The notes beneath the pieces were generated by a model, which worked only from the letters and a program-made list of their open reading frames with translations, did no database searches and was not told the origin of the DNA. This document shows positions 48,112-57,078 of a stretch of DNA of 59,104 nt, piece after piece (position 1 is the first letter of the stretch; every line of letters starts with the position of its first letter). The position numbers and the translations under genes are program-made. Origin of the DNA: Verrucomicrobiales bacterium (GTDB lineage: Bacteria > Verrucomicrobiota > Verrucomicrobiia > Verrucomicrobiales > DEV007); contig JARGOZ010000024.1 in assembly GCA_029213025.1 (NCBI GenBank), forward strand, positions 1 through 59,104. The letters are read 5' to 3'.

Positions 48112-48171
48112 CGATCAAACAGGGTACAATCCCGCACTTAACAGGGTACAATCAGTGACTGTACCCTCTTG
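48112..48171. repeat. AACAGGGTACAATC repeat: two direct copies plus one inverted copy
   Basis: Exact AACAGGGTACAATC at 48118-48131 and 48140-48153 (22-bp step) is followed by the inverse GTACCCTC at 48161-48168, whose offset from the preceding core (19 bp) equals that at 23.6 kb. The second copy and the inverse can form a hairpin. It occupies most of the 156 bases between moaE and transketolase; the rest of the gap is AT-rich and shows no gene. Confidence 0.9.
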
Positions 48172-48245
48172 AATCAGACTCGAAACTTGAACATTCCAAA
48201 CAATTGTGGGATGGATGGCGCAAAATTTGCCATATTTTACATTTT

Positions 48246-50231
48246 ATGAGCCACTTGGATAAAGAATCACTGTCCCGCGCTGCGAACGAAGCACGGGGAA
48301 TCGCCATCGACGCTGTCCACGCCTGCAGTTCAGGCCACCTCGGTCTGCCTCTGGGTGCCGCCGACATCGGCGCGATCCTGTTCGGGAATTCGCTGTCGTA
48401 CAATCCCGACGAACCAAAATGGCTCAACCGGGACCGTTTTATCCTTTCCGCCGGTCACGGCAGCATGTTCCTCTACGGCTGGCTGCATCTTTCGGGCTAC
48501 GATCTGCCGATGGAGCAGGTGAAAAATTTCCGTCAGCTGCACAGCACCACTCCGGGTCACCCCGAATTCAACGAAACTCCAGGTGTAGAAGCTACCACCG
48601 GACCTCTCGGTCAGGGCATCGGCAACGCTGTCGGATACGCCATGTCTTCAAAAATGGCCGCAGCCAGATTTAATACGCCGGAACACACCATTTTCGACAA
48701 TGCGGTGATCGCTCTCGCCGGAGACGGCTGTCTCCAGGAAGGTGTCGCTGCGGAAGCGGCCTCCTTTGCCGGACACAACAAGCTCGACAATCTGATCCTG
48801 ATTTATGATTCCAACGACGTCACTCTCGACGCGATGGCAGCGAGAACACAAAGCGCCGACACCTGCAAGCGGTTCGAGGCGATGGGCTGGGATGTTATCA
48901 AAATCGACGGACACGATCTCGACGAAATCCGCGATGCAATCGACAACGCGAAGAAAACCCGCAACGGAAAACCCAAGCTGATCGAAGCAAAAACTCTGAT
49001 CGGTAAAGGCATCCCGGAAGTTGCCGGAACCGCAGCCGGTCATGGCGAAGGTGGCGCAAAATTCGCCGAGGCAGCCCGCAAAGGTCTCGGTCTTCCGGAA
49101 GAAACGTTCTTTGTTTCCGATGCAACCAGAGCCTTTTTCAAAGAGCACTCGGAAAAGCTGAAATCGGAGTACAATCAGTGGCAGGACACTTTCAACAGCT
49201 GGAAAGCCGGCAATCCGAAAATGGCCGCCGACCTCAATGATTTTGTGACCGGCAAGCTTCCTTCTGATCTACTCAGCGAAATTCCGGAATTTGATCCCGG
49301 ATACGCCAACGCAACCCGCGCAGCCGGTGGTGAAGTCATCCAGGCAGTCGCCGAAGCGGTTCCCAATCTCGTCTCCGGTAGTGCCGACTTGTACGGTTCG
49401 ACCAAAAACTACATCAAAAGCTCCGGCGACTTTGGCCCTGACAATTTCTCCGGTCGCAATATCTGGTTCGGCATTCGCGAGCACGGAATGGGAGCAATCT
49501 GTAACGGTATCGCCTACGACGGCATTTTCCGTGCTTCGGGAGCTACCTTCGCGGTTTTCGCCGATTACCTGCGCCCGTCGATCCGACTGGCCGCTCTGGC
49601 CGGACTCCCGGTTGGATATATTTTCACCCACGATTCTGTCGGCGTAGGCGAAGACGGCCCCACCCACCAACCGGTGGAAACAGTCAGCGGACTGCGGGTG
49701 ATTCCCAATCTCGATGTGATTCGCCCCGGTGATCCGGAGGAAACGGCCGGAGCCTTCGCCGCCATGATCGAGCGTACCGACGGCCCTACCGCACTGCTTT
49801 TGACCCGCCAAACCGTGGCTACGCAGAACAGCATTCCGGTGAAAGTACGCCGGGAAGGTGTGTTTCGCGGTGCCTACATCGCGAAGAAAGAATCCGGACC
49901 GCTGGAAACAATTCTGCTCGCTTCGGGAAGCGAGTTGGATCACGTCATGAAAGCGGCGGAAGAACTCGGCGGTGGCACGCGGGTTGTATCGGTTCCCTGC
50001 ATGGAGCGATTTGACCGGCAGGATGCGTCCTACCAGGAAGAAGTCCTCCCCGCGAGCTGCACGAAGCGAATCGCTATCGAAGCCGGCGTAACCGGCCTGT
50101 GGTGGAAATACGTCGGTAGCGCCGGAAAAGTCCTTGGCATCGACCGGTTCGGAATCAGCGCCCCTGGCAATACCGTGATGGCGGAACTCGGCATGACGCC
50201 TCAACATGTTGTTGACGCTGCTAAAGCCTGA
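48246..50231 (+). CDS. tkt: transketolase
   Basis: 661 residues from ATG at 48246, which removes a non-conserved N-terminal extension open to 48204. It transfers two-carbon units between sugar phosphates in the pentose phosphate and Calvin-type pathways, with thiamine diphosphate. Conserved features: [17 protein letters not shown], the ThDP motif starting GDGCLQEG and ending YDSNDVT, and the glutamate region [14 protein letters not shown]. Length is normal. It is followed after 14 bases by the glucosamine-6-phosphate-deaminase-like gene, probably in one operon. Confidence 0.96.
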   Translation: MSHLDKESLSRAANEARGIAIDAVHACSSGHLGLPLGAADIGAILFGNSLSYNPDEPKWLNRDRFILSAGHGSMFLYGWLHLSGYDLPMEQVKNFRQLHSTTPGHPEFNETPGVEATTGPLGQGIGNAVGYAMSSKMAAARFNTPEHTIFDNAVIALAGDGCLQEGVAAEAASFAGHNKLDNLILIYDSNDVTLDAMAARTQSADTCKRFEAMGWDVIKIDGHDLDEIRDAIDNAKKTRNGKPKLIEAKTLIGKGIPEVAGTAAGHGEGGAKFAEAARKGLGLPEETFFVSDATRAFFKEHSEKLKSEYNQWQDTFNSWKAGNPKMAADLNDFVTGKLPSDLLSEIPEFDPGYANATRAAGGEVIQAVAEAVPNLVSGSADLYGSTKNYIKSSGDFGPDNFSGRNIWFGIREHGMGAICNGIAYDGIFRASGATFAVFADYLRPSIRLAALAGLPVGYIFTHDSVGVGEDGPTHQPVETVSGLRVIPNLDVIRPGDPEETAGAFAAMIERTDGPTALLLTRQTVATQNSIPVKVRREGVFRGAYIAKKESGPLETILLASGSELDHVMKAAEELGGGTRVVSVPCMERFDRQDASYQEEVLPASCTKRIAIEAGVTGLWWKYVGSAGKVLGIDRFGISAPGNTVMAELGMTPQHVVDAAKA

Positions 50232-50245
50232 GTAGAGTGGGATGG

Positions 50246-50965
50246 ATGAATCCCGAAATATTCGCGACGAAAGAAAAGATGGGGGCAGCCGCTGCAAAAG
50301 TCGGCGCTGCCCGACTGGCACAGGCTGACTCCCCGTCCTTTATCGTTGCAACCGGCGCTTCGCAATTTGAAACGCTCGCCAACCTCACCAGGGCCGATCT
50401 CGATTGGCCTTCGATGACGGGCTTTCATCTCGATGAATACATCGGACTACCGATTTCCCACCCGGCATCCTTTCGAAAATATCTCTGGGAGCGCTTCGTC
50501 AGCCAACTTCCCCTGCCTCTCGCGGCTTTCCACTTCCTCGATGGCGAAGCGGACATCCAGGCAGAGTGCAAGCGTGTTGGTGGTTTGATTTCCCAAACGC
50601 AGATCGAAGTGGCCTTTGTCGGCATCGGGGAAAACGGGCATCTCGCCTTCAACGACCCACCTGCTGATTTTGAAACCAAAGAACCCTACATCGTTGTTGA
50701 TCTCGATGATGCCTGCCGCCGTCAACAATCGGGCGAGGGCTGGTTCCCTGACTTCGAATCGGTTCCCAAACAGGCGGTCTCTATGTCGATCCAGGAAATT
50801 CTCCGGGCAAAAACGATCATTTGCACCGTTCCCGATCAGCGAAAAGCCGAAGCGGTGAAGAATTCACTCACCGGCCCGGTCACTCCGGATGTCCCGGCGT
50901 CGATTCTGCAGACCCACCCGGACTGCCGTTTTTTCCTCGACGAAGCGGCCGCCTCTCTCCTTTAG
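50246..50965 (+). CDS. nagB: glucosamine-6-phosphate deaminase / 6-phosphogluconolactonase family protein
   Basis: 239 residues from ATG at 50246; a GTG at 50237 is an alternative. [10 protein letters not shown] near residues 60-69, [13 protein letters not shown] and [12 protein letters not shown] match the NagB family, which converts glucosamine 6-phosphate to fructose 6-phosphate and ammonia. Compared with E. coli NagB, the GxDGHIAFNEP loop has Asp replaced by Asn and Glu by Asp, as seen in a divergent NagB branch, so substrate or rate may differ. It lies 14 bases after tkt. The gnd and tkt context would also suit a lactonase, but the [10 protein letters not shown] and HPASFRKYL motifs favour NagB. 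Confidence 0.8.
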   Translation: MNPEIFATKEKMGAAAAKVGAARLAQADSPSFIVATGASQFETLANLTRADLDWPSMTGFHLDEYIGLPISHPASFRKYLWERFVSQLPLPLAAFHFLDGEADIQAECKRVGGLISQTQIEVAFVGIGENGHLAFNDPPADFETKEPYIVVDLDDACRRQQSGEGWFPDFESVPKQAVSMSIQEILRAKTIICTVPDQRKAEAVKNSLTGPVTPDVPASILQTHPDCRFFLDEAAASLL

Positions 50966-51076
50966 CGGCGGACGTCCCGGCATCGCGTCGGAAAATCGCA
51001 AAAAAGGCCTGGGAAATTCTCCCATATCAGTTTATTATCGAAGAGTAATGGGACTCAGTCTCAATAAGCTGTGCAT

Positions 51077-51325
51077 ATGGAGGAATTAGATTCGCAACAG
51101 ACTCAGATCCGGCTTCCGGCTGTCGCAAAAGGCTGCCGTGCTGTGGTGGTGGCTCTCGACGGTGAACCTTCCATGCAGACGCGTCTCAGGGAACTTGGGT
51201 TATACGAACTGGCAGAAGTGAAGGTGCTGCGCGTCAACGGTTCCGTGATGTGCCAGGTCAATGAGTCGCGCTTCGGAATTGATGCGAAAATCGCCGAAAA
51301 TGTTCTGGTAAAACCACTTGGCTGA
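51077..51325 (+). CDS. feoA: FeoA-type SH3-like protein (first copy)
   Basis: 82 residues from ATG at 51077; a GTG at 51071 is an alternative. FeoA proteins are small cytoplasmic SH3-like partners that regulate FeoB ferrous iron transport. The pattern RLRELGLYELAEVKVLR and the C-terminal RFGIDAKIAENVLVKP are typical. It opens a four-gene cluster feoA-feoA-feoB-Cys-rich protein and is separated from the second copy by 15 bases. The 111 bases upstream contain only a half-site resembling a Fur box. Confidence 0.85.
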   Translation: MEELDSQQTQIRLPAVAKGCRAVVVALDGEPSMQTRLRELGLYELAEVKVLRVNGSVMCQVNESRFGIDAKIAENVLVKPLG

Positions 51326-51340
51326 ACGCCCCCTTTTGAC

Positions 51341-51607
51341 ATGACTGTAAGCAAGACGATCGCAGATCTGGTCCCGGATGATACCGCCGTGATATCCGGG
51401 TTCTCAGCCGAAGGTGCACACCTGCGCCGGTTCCGGGAAATGGGACTCATGAAGGGCACCACCATTAAAGTGATAAGATTTGCTCCGCTCGGAGATCCCA
51501 TCGAAATCGCAGTGCGCGGCTCTCTGCTCTCGATTCGGGGAGAAGAAGCAACACTGATCAATGTCGATATGACGGAAGAAGCTGCGGATAAACAAAGCAC
51601 CGTATGA
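51341..51607 (+). CDS. feoA: FeoA-type SH3-like protein (second copy)
   Basis: 88 residues. HLRRFREMGLMKGTTIKVIRFAPLGDPIEIAVRGSLLSIRGEEA is the standard FeoA domain pattern, closer to typical FeoA than the first copy. Its stop codon overlaps the feoB start codon (ATGA at 51604-51607), which implies translational coupling. The pair of FeoA proteins may form a heterodimer on FeoB; this is an inference. Confidence 0.9.
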   Translation: MTVSKTIADLVPDDTAVISGFSAEGAHLRRFREMGLMKGTTIKVIRFAPLGDPIEIAVRGSLLSIRGEEATLINVDMTEEAADKQSTV

Positions 51608-53571
51608 CCAGGCCGGAAACAAAACGTCGTCAGCGTGTCTTTGCTCTGGTGGGAAATCCCAACTGCGGCAAGACCACCATTTTCAATGCTCTGACAGGAC
51701 TCCGCCAGAAAGTCGGTAACTACCCCGGCGTCACTGTGGAGAGAAAAGAGGGCACCGCTATCGATCAACACGGTGAACCGGTGAAAGTGATCGATCTGCC
51801 GGGTGCCTACAGTCTCGATCCCCAGTCTCCGGATGAAGAAATCCTCCGCGATGTATTGACCGGAAAGCGCTCCGACACACCGGTTCCGGACGCCGTAATA
51901 TGTGTCGTAGATGCCAGTAATGCCGAGCGCCACCTCTATCTCGCCTCCCAAATCCTGGAACTGGGGTTACCTACCATTCTGGTCCTGAACATGACCGATG
52001 TCGCGGCGAGTCGGAAAATCCGACTCGATTCCGAAAAGCTCTCGGAAAGTCTCGGTATCCCGGTCATCGCGATGCAGGCCAATGCCAGGCTCGGCCTGCC
52101 GCAACTCCGCGTGGCAATGAGCCGGACCGATCTGCCTTCCAGTGCCCACAAAATTTCGGTCGACGACAGCCTCAAAGATCTGGTGAACGATCTCGACGGA
52201 GTGAAAGCGACTGAAAACCAAACGTCTCAGGACTTTCAGGATCGTTTAATCGCAGCCCGGTATGATGCTATACAGGAATTAGTCGATGGATCGGTGGACC
52301 GGGGCGATCCTTTCGGGGAAACCACGACGGATAAAATTGACCGGGTTCTGCTTCACCCCGTCATTGGTCCGATTTGTCTAACCGCCGTTCTCGGGGTTCT
52401 TTTCTACTCGATTTTCACCTGGGCGGGAATCCCGATGGATTTTATCGACAGCAGCTTTGGCTCCCTGGCTGATTGGGTCAAAGGAATCATGCCCGACGGA
52501 GATCTTCGCGATTTGATCACCGACGGGGTCATCGCCGGGATGGGAGGCGTCGTTATTTTCCTGCCGCAAATTCTGATTTTGTTTTTCTTTATCGGAATCA
52601 TGGAAGACACCGGTTACCTGTCGCGGGTCGCTTTCCTGATGGATAAGGTGATGGCCAGGGTAGGACTGAACGGACGTGCGTTTATCCCTATTCTGAGTAG
52701 TTATGCCTGCGCTGTCCCGGCGATCATGGGCACCCGGACGATTGAAAATCCGAAAGACAGGTGGATCACGATCATGGTGGCACCGTTTGCAAGCTGTTCC
52801 GCCAGGCTGCCTGTGTATATCATGTTGGTTGCTATTTTGATTCCCGGTGTATCGGGACTGAAAAAAGCGGGATTTATGCTCGGGCTCTATCTCCTCGGAA
52901 CCATATTCATATTTATCTTCGCCTGGATCTTTAACCGCATATTGCGGAAAGGAGAGAGAACGCCGATGATCATGGAATTACCGGGTTACAAGTTGCCGTC
53001 GCTCAAAGCGGTTCTTCACCACATGTTTCTTCGTTCCTGGATTTTCCTGCGCCGCGCCGGAACCATCATTCTTGGTATTTCAATCATTCTGTGGGCCGCC
53101 TACACATACCCGAAATCGAACAGCGATGATCCATCCGTCCAGCAGGCCAACAGTATCGCCGGGCGGATCGGGAAGTTTATTGAGCCGGTGATTGAGCCAT
53201 TGGGTTACGAGAGAAGAATCGGCGTAGCGGTTCTGGCAAGTTTTGCCGCCCGGGAAGTATTCGTTGGTGCTATGCGGGTTTCCTTTAACATTGAAGAAAC
53301 TGAATCCGAAGACGAAACTTTCCAGTTAACAAAGGACCGCCTCGCCTCAGCCCAACGTGACAACGGCGAACCTCTGTTTACTCCGCTGGTTTGCTTAAGC
53401 CTTCTCGTCTTTTATGTGTTCGCTCTGCAATGCGCAAGCACCGTGGCGATCACAAAGCGTGAAACCAATTCCTGGAAATGGGCTGCCTTTCAATTCGGAT
53501 ATATGACAGCGCTGGCTTACATAGCCGCGCTACTTGTATATCAGGGAGGCAAGCTCATGGGGTATGTATAG
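51604..53571 (+). CDS. feoB: ferrous iron transport protein B
   Basis: 655 residues. An N-terminal G-domain (G1 GNPNCGKTT at 17-25, G3 DLPGAY, G4 LNMTD) with a helical insertion precedes the membrane part, which begins about residue 255 and contains several hydrophobic segments, including the GxGGVVIFLPQI and AYCAVPAIMGTR regions typical of FeoB gates. It imports Fe(II) across the inner membrane in a GTP-dependent way. Length is shorter than the 773 residues of E. coli FeoB, as in many bacteria. It lies between feoA and the small Cys-rich gene. Confidence 0.95.
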   Translation: MTRPETKRRQRVFALVGNPNCGKTTIFNALTGLRQKVGNYPGVTVERKEGTAIDQHGEPVKVIDLPGAYSLDPQSPDEEILRDVLTGKRSDTPVPDAVICVVDASNAERHLYLASQILELGLPTILVLNMTDVAASRKIRLDSEKLSESLGIPVIAMQANARLGLPQLRVAMSRTDLPSSAHKISVDDSLKDLVNDLDGVKATENQTSQDFQDRLIAARYDAIQELVDGSVDRGDPFGETTTDKIDRVLLHPVIGPICLTAVLGVLFYSIFTWAGIPMDFIDSSFGSLADWVKGIMPDGDLRDLITDGVIAGMGGVVIFLPQILILFFFIGIMEDTGYLSRVAFLMDKVMARVGLNGRAFIPILSSYACAVPAIMGTRTIENPKDRWITIMVAPFASCSARLPVYIMLVAILIPGVSGLKKAGFMLGLYLLGTIFIFIFAWIFNRILRKGERTPMIMELPGYKLPSLKAVLHHMFLRSWIFLRRAGTIILGISIILWAAYTYPKSNSDDPSVQQANSIAGRIGKFIEPVIEPLGYERRIGVAVLASFAAREVFVGAMRVSFNIEETESEDETFQLTKDRLASAQRDNGEPLFTPLVCLSLLVFYVFALQCASTVAITKRETNSWKWAAFQFGYMTALAYIAALLVYQGGKLMGYV

Positions 53572-53573
53572 AT

Positions 53574-53717
53574 ATGGAAAGTATTGAATGGCAGACCTGG
53601 GCGGCGATAGCTATAGTCGCCCTGACGATCATCGCCTTTGGCCGGAATCTTTTCGGCAAAAAGAAGCCTAAAGGTCAATGTGGTGGTGGATGCGGATGTG
53701 CGAAAAAACCGCACTGA
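53574..53717 (+). CDS. FeoB-associated Cys-rich membrane protein
   Basis: 47 residues from ATG at 53574, 2 bases after the feoB stop codon. One N-terminal hydrophobic helix (WAAIAIVALTIIAFG) is followed by a lysine-rich turn and a C-terminal cysteine cluster (CGGGCGCAKK). This is the pattern of the small membrane proteins encoded after feoB in many bacteria. The cysteines could bind iron or a cluster near the FeoB exit; the role is not established. Confidence 0.85.
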   Translation: MESIEWQTWAAIAIVALTIIAFGRNLFGKKKPKGQCGGGCGCAKKPH

Positions 53718-53823
53718 GCGAATGAGACAAAGTCTTTTACTGTTTTCGCCACAAGTAACTCACAGAAAAACTCTGCGCATTTACGCTTGAGACAATACCG
53801 CCCCGTTGGCGCATAGTGTGACA

Positions 53824-54693
53824 ATGACTCGACGTTCGCTTTCAGGATTAGTGATCCTGGCCGCAGGAGGCCATGCATTTGGCCTTTCTTCGGCTGCGCT
53901 GTTGAGTGACGAGTCGGACCGCAAAACATGGAACTGGCTTTTGAAGCGCTTCGGTGAAAAAGAGGCCGTAAAAAAGAAAGGCAACAAGGTCGAACTAATC
54001 GGAATGACCAACAAAGGTCCCTACGACGTGGCCATTATGCTGGACAGCAAAGGACGTGTCGTTAAAGCCCGCTTCAATCACGCCAATTTCACCAACGACG
54101 AATGGCAGAAACTGGCCGGGTTCAAACACCTTATCGATCTGACCTGCTGGCATAATTTTAAGTCGGTAAGAAAAGGCCAACCCCATCCAAACTACGAAGA
54201 GGAACACCCGCTCTCGGGTTCCGGACTGATCGCTTTTCAAAGTCACCCGCTTCAGAATCTGAATATCGGCGGTTCCAGCTTTAACAATCACGGTCTATCC
54301 GCCCTGACAAAGCTGCCAAACTTCAAACGAATCAAAGCCTATCACACAAAGGTGAACGATGAGGGTGTAAGGGTTCTCGAAGGCAACACAAACCTCCACT
54401 TTCTCAACCTCGGACCTCAGTTCTCCATGCGCATCACTGAGGCTTCACTGGAATCGATCGGCAAAATGAAGTCGCTGCGGGAACTGGAGTTCAACGAGAC
54501 CTTCGTTTCCTGGGAAAACGGGCTGGCCCATCTTATCCCTCTGAAAGCCCAGCTCAAAAGGGTGAAACTTGATAAGACCTGGATCGAGGAACCCTGCCTC
54601 GAAAGAGCCCGGAAAGCATTTCCCAAAACCACTTTTGAACACAGCATGCCCGATCAAAAATCCATCGAACAGATGAAACGGCGCATGCTGTAG
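53824..54693 (+). CDS. secreted leucine-rich-repeat-like protein
   Basis: 289 residues from ATG at 53824. The N-terminus (MTRRSLSGLVILAAGGHAFGLSSA) is a signal peptide with twin arginines, resembling a Tat signal, though the consensus is incomplete. The body carries short repeats of the type GLSALTKLPNFKRIKAYHTKVNDEGVRVLEGNTNLHFLNL, as in the Planctomycetota/Verrucomicrobiota LRR proteins that compare predicted positions with measured ones. No enzymatic motif is visible. It is convergent with the proline-rich gene, with a shared terminator between them. Confidence 0.7.
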   Translation: MTRRSLSGLVILAAGGHAFGLSSAALLSDESDRKTWNWLLKRFGEKEAVKKKGNKVELIGMTNKGPYDVAIMLDSKGRVVKARFNHANFTNDEWQKLAGFKHLIDLTCWHNFKSVRKGQPHPNYEEEHPLSGSGLIAFQSHPLQNLNIGGSSFNNHGLSALTKLPNFKRIKAYHTKVNDEGVRVLEGNTNLHFLNLGPQFSMRITEASLESIGKMKSLRELEFNETFVSWENGLAHLIPLKAQLKRVKLDKTWIEEPCLERARKAFPKTTFEHSMPDQKSIEQMKRRML

Positions 54694-54699
54694 ATATAC

Positions 54700-54732
54700 A
54701 AAAAACCTTCCCCCGGTTGAGGAAAGGTTTTA
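54700..54732. terminator. bidirectional terminator between convergent genes
   Basis: An A-rich arm with CCTTCC (54700-54711) pairs with GGAAAGGTTTT (54721-54731), with one bulge and a loop near CCCGGTTGA. Six T follow on the reverse strand and TTTT on the forward strand. It separates the LRR-like gene from the proline-rich gene. Confidence 0.65.
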
Positions 54733-54774
54733 AGAAAGTTTGATTCAACAGACCTGTTGAATGTTTGACTATCG

Positions 54775-55395
54775 TCAAGTCGAACAATTGCCCGACGAAG
54801 AGGAACGCGAGCGGGATCTTCCCCCGGACCAGGAAAACCGTGAACCGGATTTCCGCGAGGATGCTTTTTTCACCGGCGCCGAACTTTGCGGGCTCGGTTT
54901 CTTTACTTCCGGTGCCGGAGCGGGAACAACGGGAGGAGTCGTCGTATATCCGGCATTTTCCGGTGTCGGAATTTCGAAATCTTCATTTACCAGGGGCGGG
55001 ATAACCTCATCGCTCAACCAGGGAATCGGAGGGGACGGAATTCTCTCACCGCTGCCTCCGGTATACCCGGCATCGACTGGAACCGGAAGTGGGTAAGCCT
55101 CTACCGGAGCATAGGAATTATTCTCCACTACAGCAGAGACCGTCGCTGTAGTGACAGGTTCGAGCGCCCGTTCTTTCGCGTATACATTCAGGCTCACCGG
55201 AGCAATCGGCCGGTAGACCCGCTTTTGCCGAACCGGAGCCGTTCGGGGAGCGGACCGGCTTTTTGTAACCTGATACGGGGGCGGATAGCCGTCCGACGGA
55301 ATGGCTGATTCGGTATAGAAAAGCACAACGACCAGCGCCGCGAATGCCCCCCAAACCGCCATGAGTTTGTGTTTCGTTTGTGTGTGTTTCATCAT
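54775..55395 (-). CDS. proline-rich membrane-anchored hypothetical protein
   Basis: 206 residues. One hydrophobic segment (MAVWGAFAALVVVLFYTESA, about residues 12-31) near a basic N-terminus anchors or exports the protein. The rest is proline-rich and disordered (YPPPYQV, PVPVDAGYTGGSG, TPPVVPAPAPEVKKP) and ends in an Arg/Ser tail (RSRSRSSSSGNC). No domain is recognisable. Composition suggests a cell-wall- or envelope-spanning linker. Start codon is either ATG at 55395 or the one at 55392. Confidence 0.6.
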   Translation of the reverse strand: MMKHTQTKHKLMAVWGAFAALVVVLFYTESAIPSDGYPPPYQVTKSRSAPRTAPVRQKRVYRPIAPVSLNVYAKERALEPVTTATVSAVVENNSYAPVEAYPLPVPVDAGYTGGSGERIPSPPIPWLSDEVIPPLVNEDFEIPTPENAGYTTTPPVVPAPAPEVKKPSPQSSAPVKKASSRKSGSRFSWSGGRSRSRSSSSGNCST

Positions 55396-55398
55396 TTT

Positions 55399-55416
55399 TT
55401 ATTATGATAATTATAA
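55399..55416. promoter_or_regulatory. AT-rich imperfect palindrome, Fur-box-like
   Basis: TTATTATGATAATTATAA contains a GATAAT hexamer and is symmetric at 14 of 18 positions, similar to a Fur site. It lies 4 bases upstream of the proline-rich gene's start and 170 bases before the cytochrome gene. The 55396-55585 gap is AT-rich throughout, so chance is a strong alternative. Confidence 0.25.
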
Positions 55417-55585
55417 CATAACGCAATTTTTACAAACTAAGCAACCTAAATTCACAGAATATTAACTTTTCAACATTATCTCTACGCCCCGATTTCTTTT
55501 GATCATTTGCGCCATCAAATTCGCTTTGTTTCGCTTGATTAGGTCTGACAAGTTAAAGATAGTACGTTCAGTAAAAATTCTCGAA

Positions 55586-56992
55586 ATGATCAAATCAAAC
55601 TATATCATCGCAAGTGCAGCAGTTGTTCTCGCTCTGTCCGCCCCACCGGTATTCGCCGATCATCATAATAAGATTCTATATAAAGAAGCGATAGCTCCGG
55701 TTCTGGGTGCCAAATGCGGCGGCTGCCACGGGGAGAAGAAGCAAAAAGGAAAACTGCGGGTCGATTCGCTCGAAGCCATGATCAAAGGCGGCAGCGAAGG
55801 GCCTTCTCTCGTTCCCGGTAAACCGGAGGAAAGCTCGCTTCTCGATCGCGTTCATCTTCCGCTTGATGACGACGAGCATATGCCGCCGGAAGGAAAGGAT
55901 CAATTAACGAAGGAAGAGATCGCAGTAATCGAGTTCTGGATCAAATCCGGTGCGAAAGAAGATGCTACTATAGATTCCCTCAGCGCCAAAGGTGAGATCG
56001 CCAAAGCCATTACCGCAGTGCTCGCAGAGGTGCCGCAACAGGCAGCGGAGAAAAAAGCTGCAGGTCCTGCCCCCATCTCGGAAGCAGATAAAAAAGCTAT
56101 CGCCGATACCATCAAAAAGGTAAATGACGGCGGCGGCAATCTGATGGCCATTGCCCAGAACACTCCACAGCTCCGCTTTTCCGCTTTGAATGTCGCCAAA
56201 GAGTTTGGTGATAAAAATCTGGAACCCCTCAAAGCTGTGGGCAACCACATCCTGTGGCTGGATCTTGCCAGAACCCAAATTACCGACAGCGGTTTGGCCA
56301 ATCTCAGTGCCATGAACAATTTGACCCGGCTCCACCTCGAGAATACCGGCATTTCCGATAAAGCTCTCGACTATGTAAAAGGGCTGAACGAGCTCGAATA
56401 CCTCAATTTATACGGAACGGAAATTACCGATGCAGGCATTGCGAAGCTCGCGGCAAACAAAAAACTGAAAAAGCTGTTTCTCTGGCAAACCAAAGCCACT
56501 GAAAAAGGTGTCGCCGCTCTGGAAAAAGCGATTCCCGGTATCGATATTAATATCGGATGGAAAGAACCGGTGGTAGTGGCAGCAGCAACCGTGAAGAAGG
56601 CCGAACCGGCCACACCGACTCCGGCAGCTAAAAAAGCGGCCCCCGCCCCGGCGAAAACGCCGACTCCTCCACCGGCAAAGAAAGTGGAGCCGAAAAAAGC
56701 GACACCTCCACCCGCCAAAAAACCGGCCCCGCCGACTCCCAAAACTCCGGACCCGAAAAAGAGCTCACTGGAGTCCGCACTCGCTGAATTGACAGAGGCC
56801 GCTGAAAAGGCTCGCAAAGAAGCCGCCGAAGCAAACTCCGCCTACCAAATGGCGCTGAAAAAAGCCGATGAAGCGTCCCGTCACGCGGAAACAATGAAAG
56901 ATGCCGCTACCAAGGCTTCAGATATTGAGAAAAAGACGGTAGCTGCTTTGAAAGAGCTCGTGAAAGCTGTTGAAGCAAGCCGGGTGAAGTAG
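55586..56992 (+). CDS. planctomycete-type cytochrome c with leucine-rich repeats and Lys/Pro/Ala tail
   Basis: 468 residues from ATG at 55586; the frame is open upstream, but this start gives a signal peptide (MIKSNYIIASAAVVLALSAPPVFA). PSCyt1-like domain about 30-140 with haem motif C44-GG-C47-H48 and MPPEGKDQLT; leucine-rich repeats about 205-325 (LTRLHLENTGISDKALDYV..., LEYLNLYGTEITDAGIAKLA); then a PAKK-type repeat tail and a C-terminal Ala/Glu/Lys coiled coil. The haem domain plus LRR combination is common in PVC bacteria. The tail is unusually long and may anchor or oligomerise the protein. A strong terminator follows. Confidence 0.85.
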   Translation: MIKSNYIIASAAVVLALSAPPVFADHHNKILYKEAIAPVLGAKCGGCHGEKKQKGKLRVDSLEAMIKGGSEGPSLVPGKPEESSLLDRVHLPLDDDEHMPPEGKDQLTKEEIAVIEFWIKSGAKEDATIDSLSAKGEIAKAITAVLAEVPQQAAEKKAAGPAPISEADKKAIADTIKKVNDGGGNLMAIAQNTPQLRFSALNVAKEFGDKNLEPLKAVGNHILWLDLARTQITDSGLANLSAMNNLTRLHLENTGISDKALDYVKGLNELEYLNLYGTEITDAGIAKLAANKKLKKLFLWQTKATEKGVAALEKAIPGIDINIGWKEPVVVAAATVKKAEPATPTPAAKKAAPAPAKTPTPPPAKKVEPKKATPPPAKKPAPPTPKTPDPKKSSLESALAELTEAAEKARKEAAEANSAYQMALKKADEASRHAETMKDAATKASDIEKKTVAALKELVKAVEASRVK

Positions 56993-57015
56993 AGAAAAGT
57001 TTCAGTTAAACTATA

Positions 57016-57059
57016 CAAAAAAAACTCCTCCCGCCTACCAGGCAGGAGGAGTTTTTTTT
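57016..57059. terminator. strong bidirectional rho-independent terminator
   Basis: A 20-bp stem (57017-57036 with 57040-57059) with one mismatch and a 3-base loop, flanked by eight A on the left and eight T on the right. It serves the cytochrome gene on the forward strand and the coiled-coil gene on the reverse strand, which converge here. Confidence 0.95.
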
Positions 57060-57078
57060 CTCTACACCAACAACTTTC

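Noticed and set aside
16791..48171. CRISPR array interpretation of the AACAGGGTACA repeats
   Set aside because: Copies are only 2-4 per site, the conserved core is about 13 bases with 8-12 variable bases between, there are no cas genes, and one array lies in a coding sequence.
50966..51070. Fur box upstream of the feo operon
   Set aside because: Only one half (ATTATC) of the palindrome matches; the other half has no similarity.
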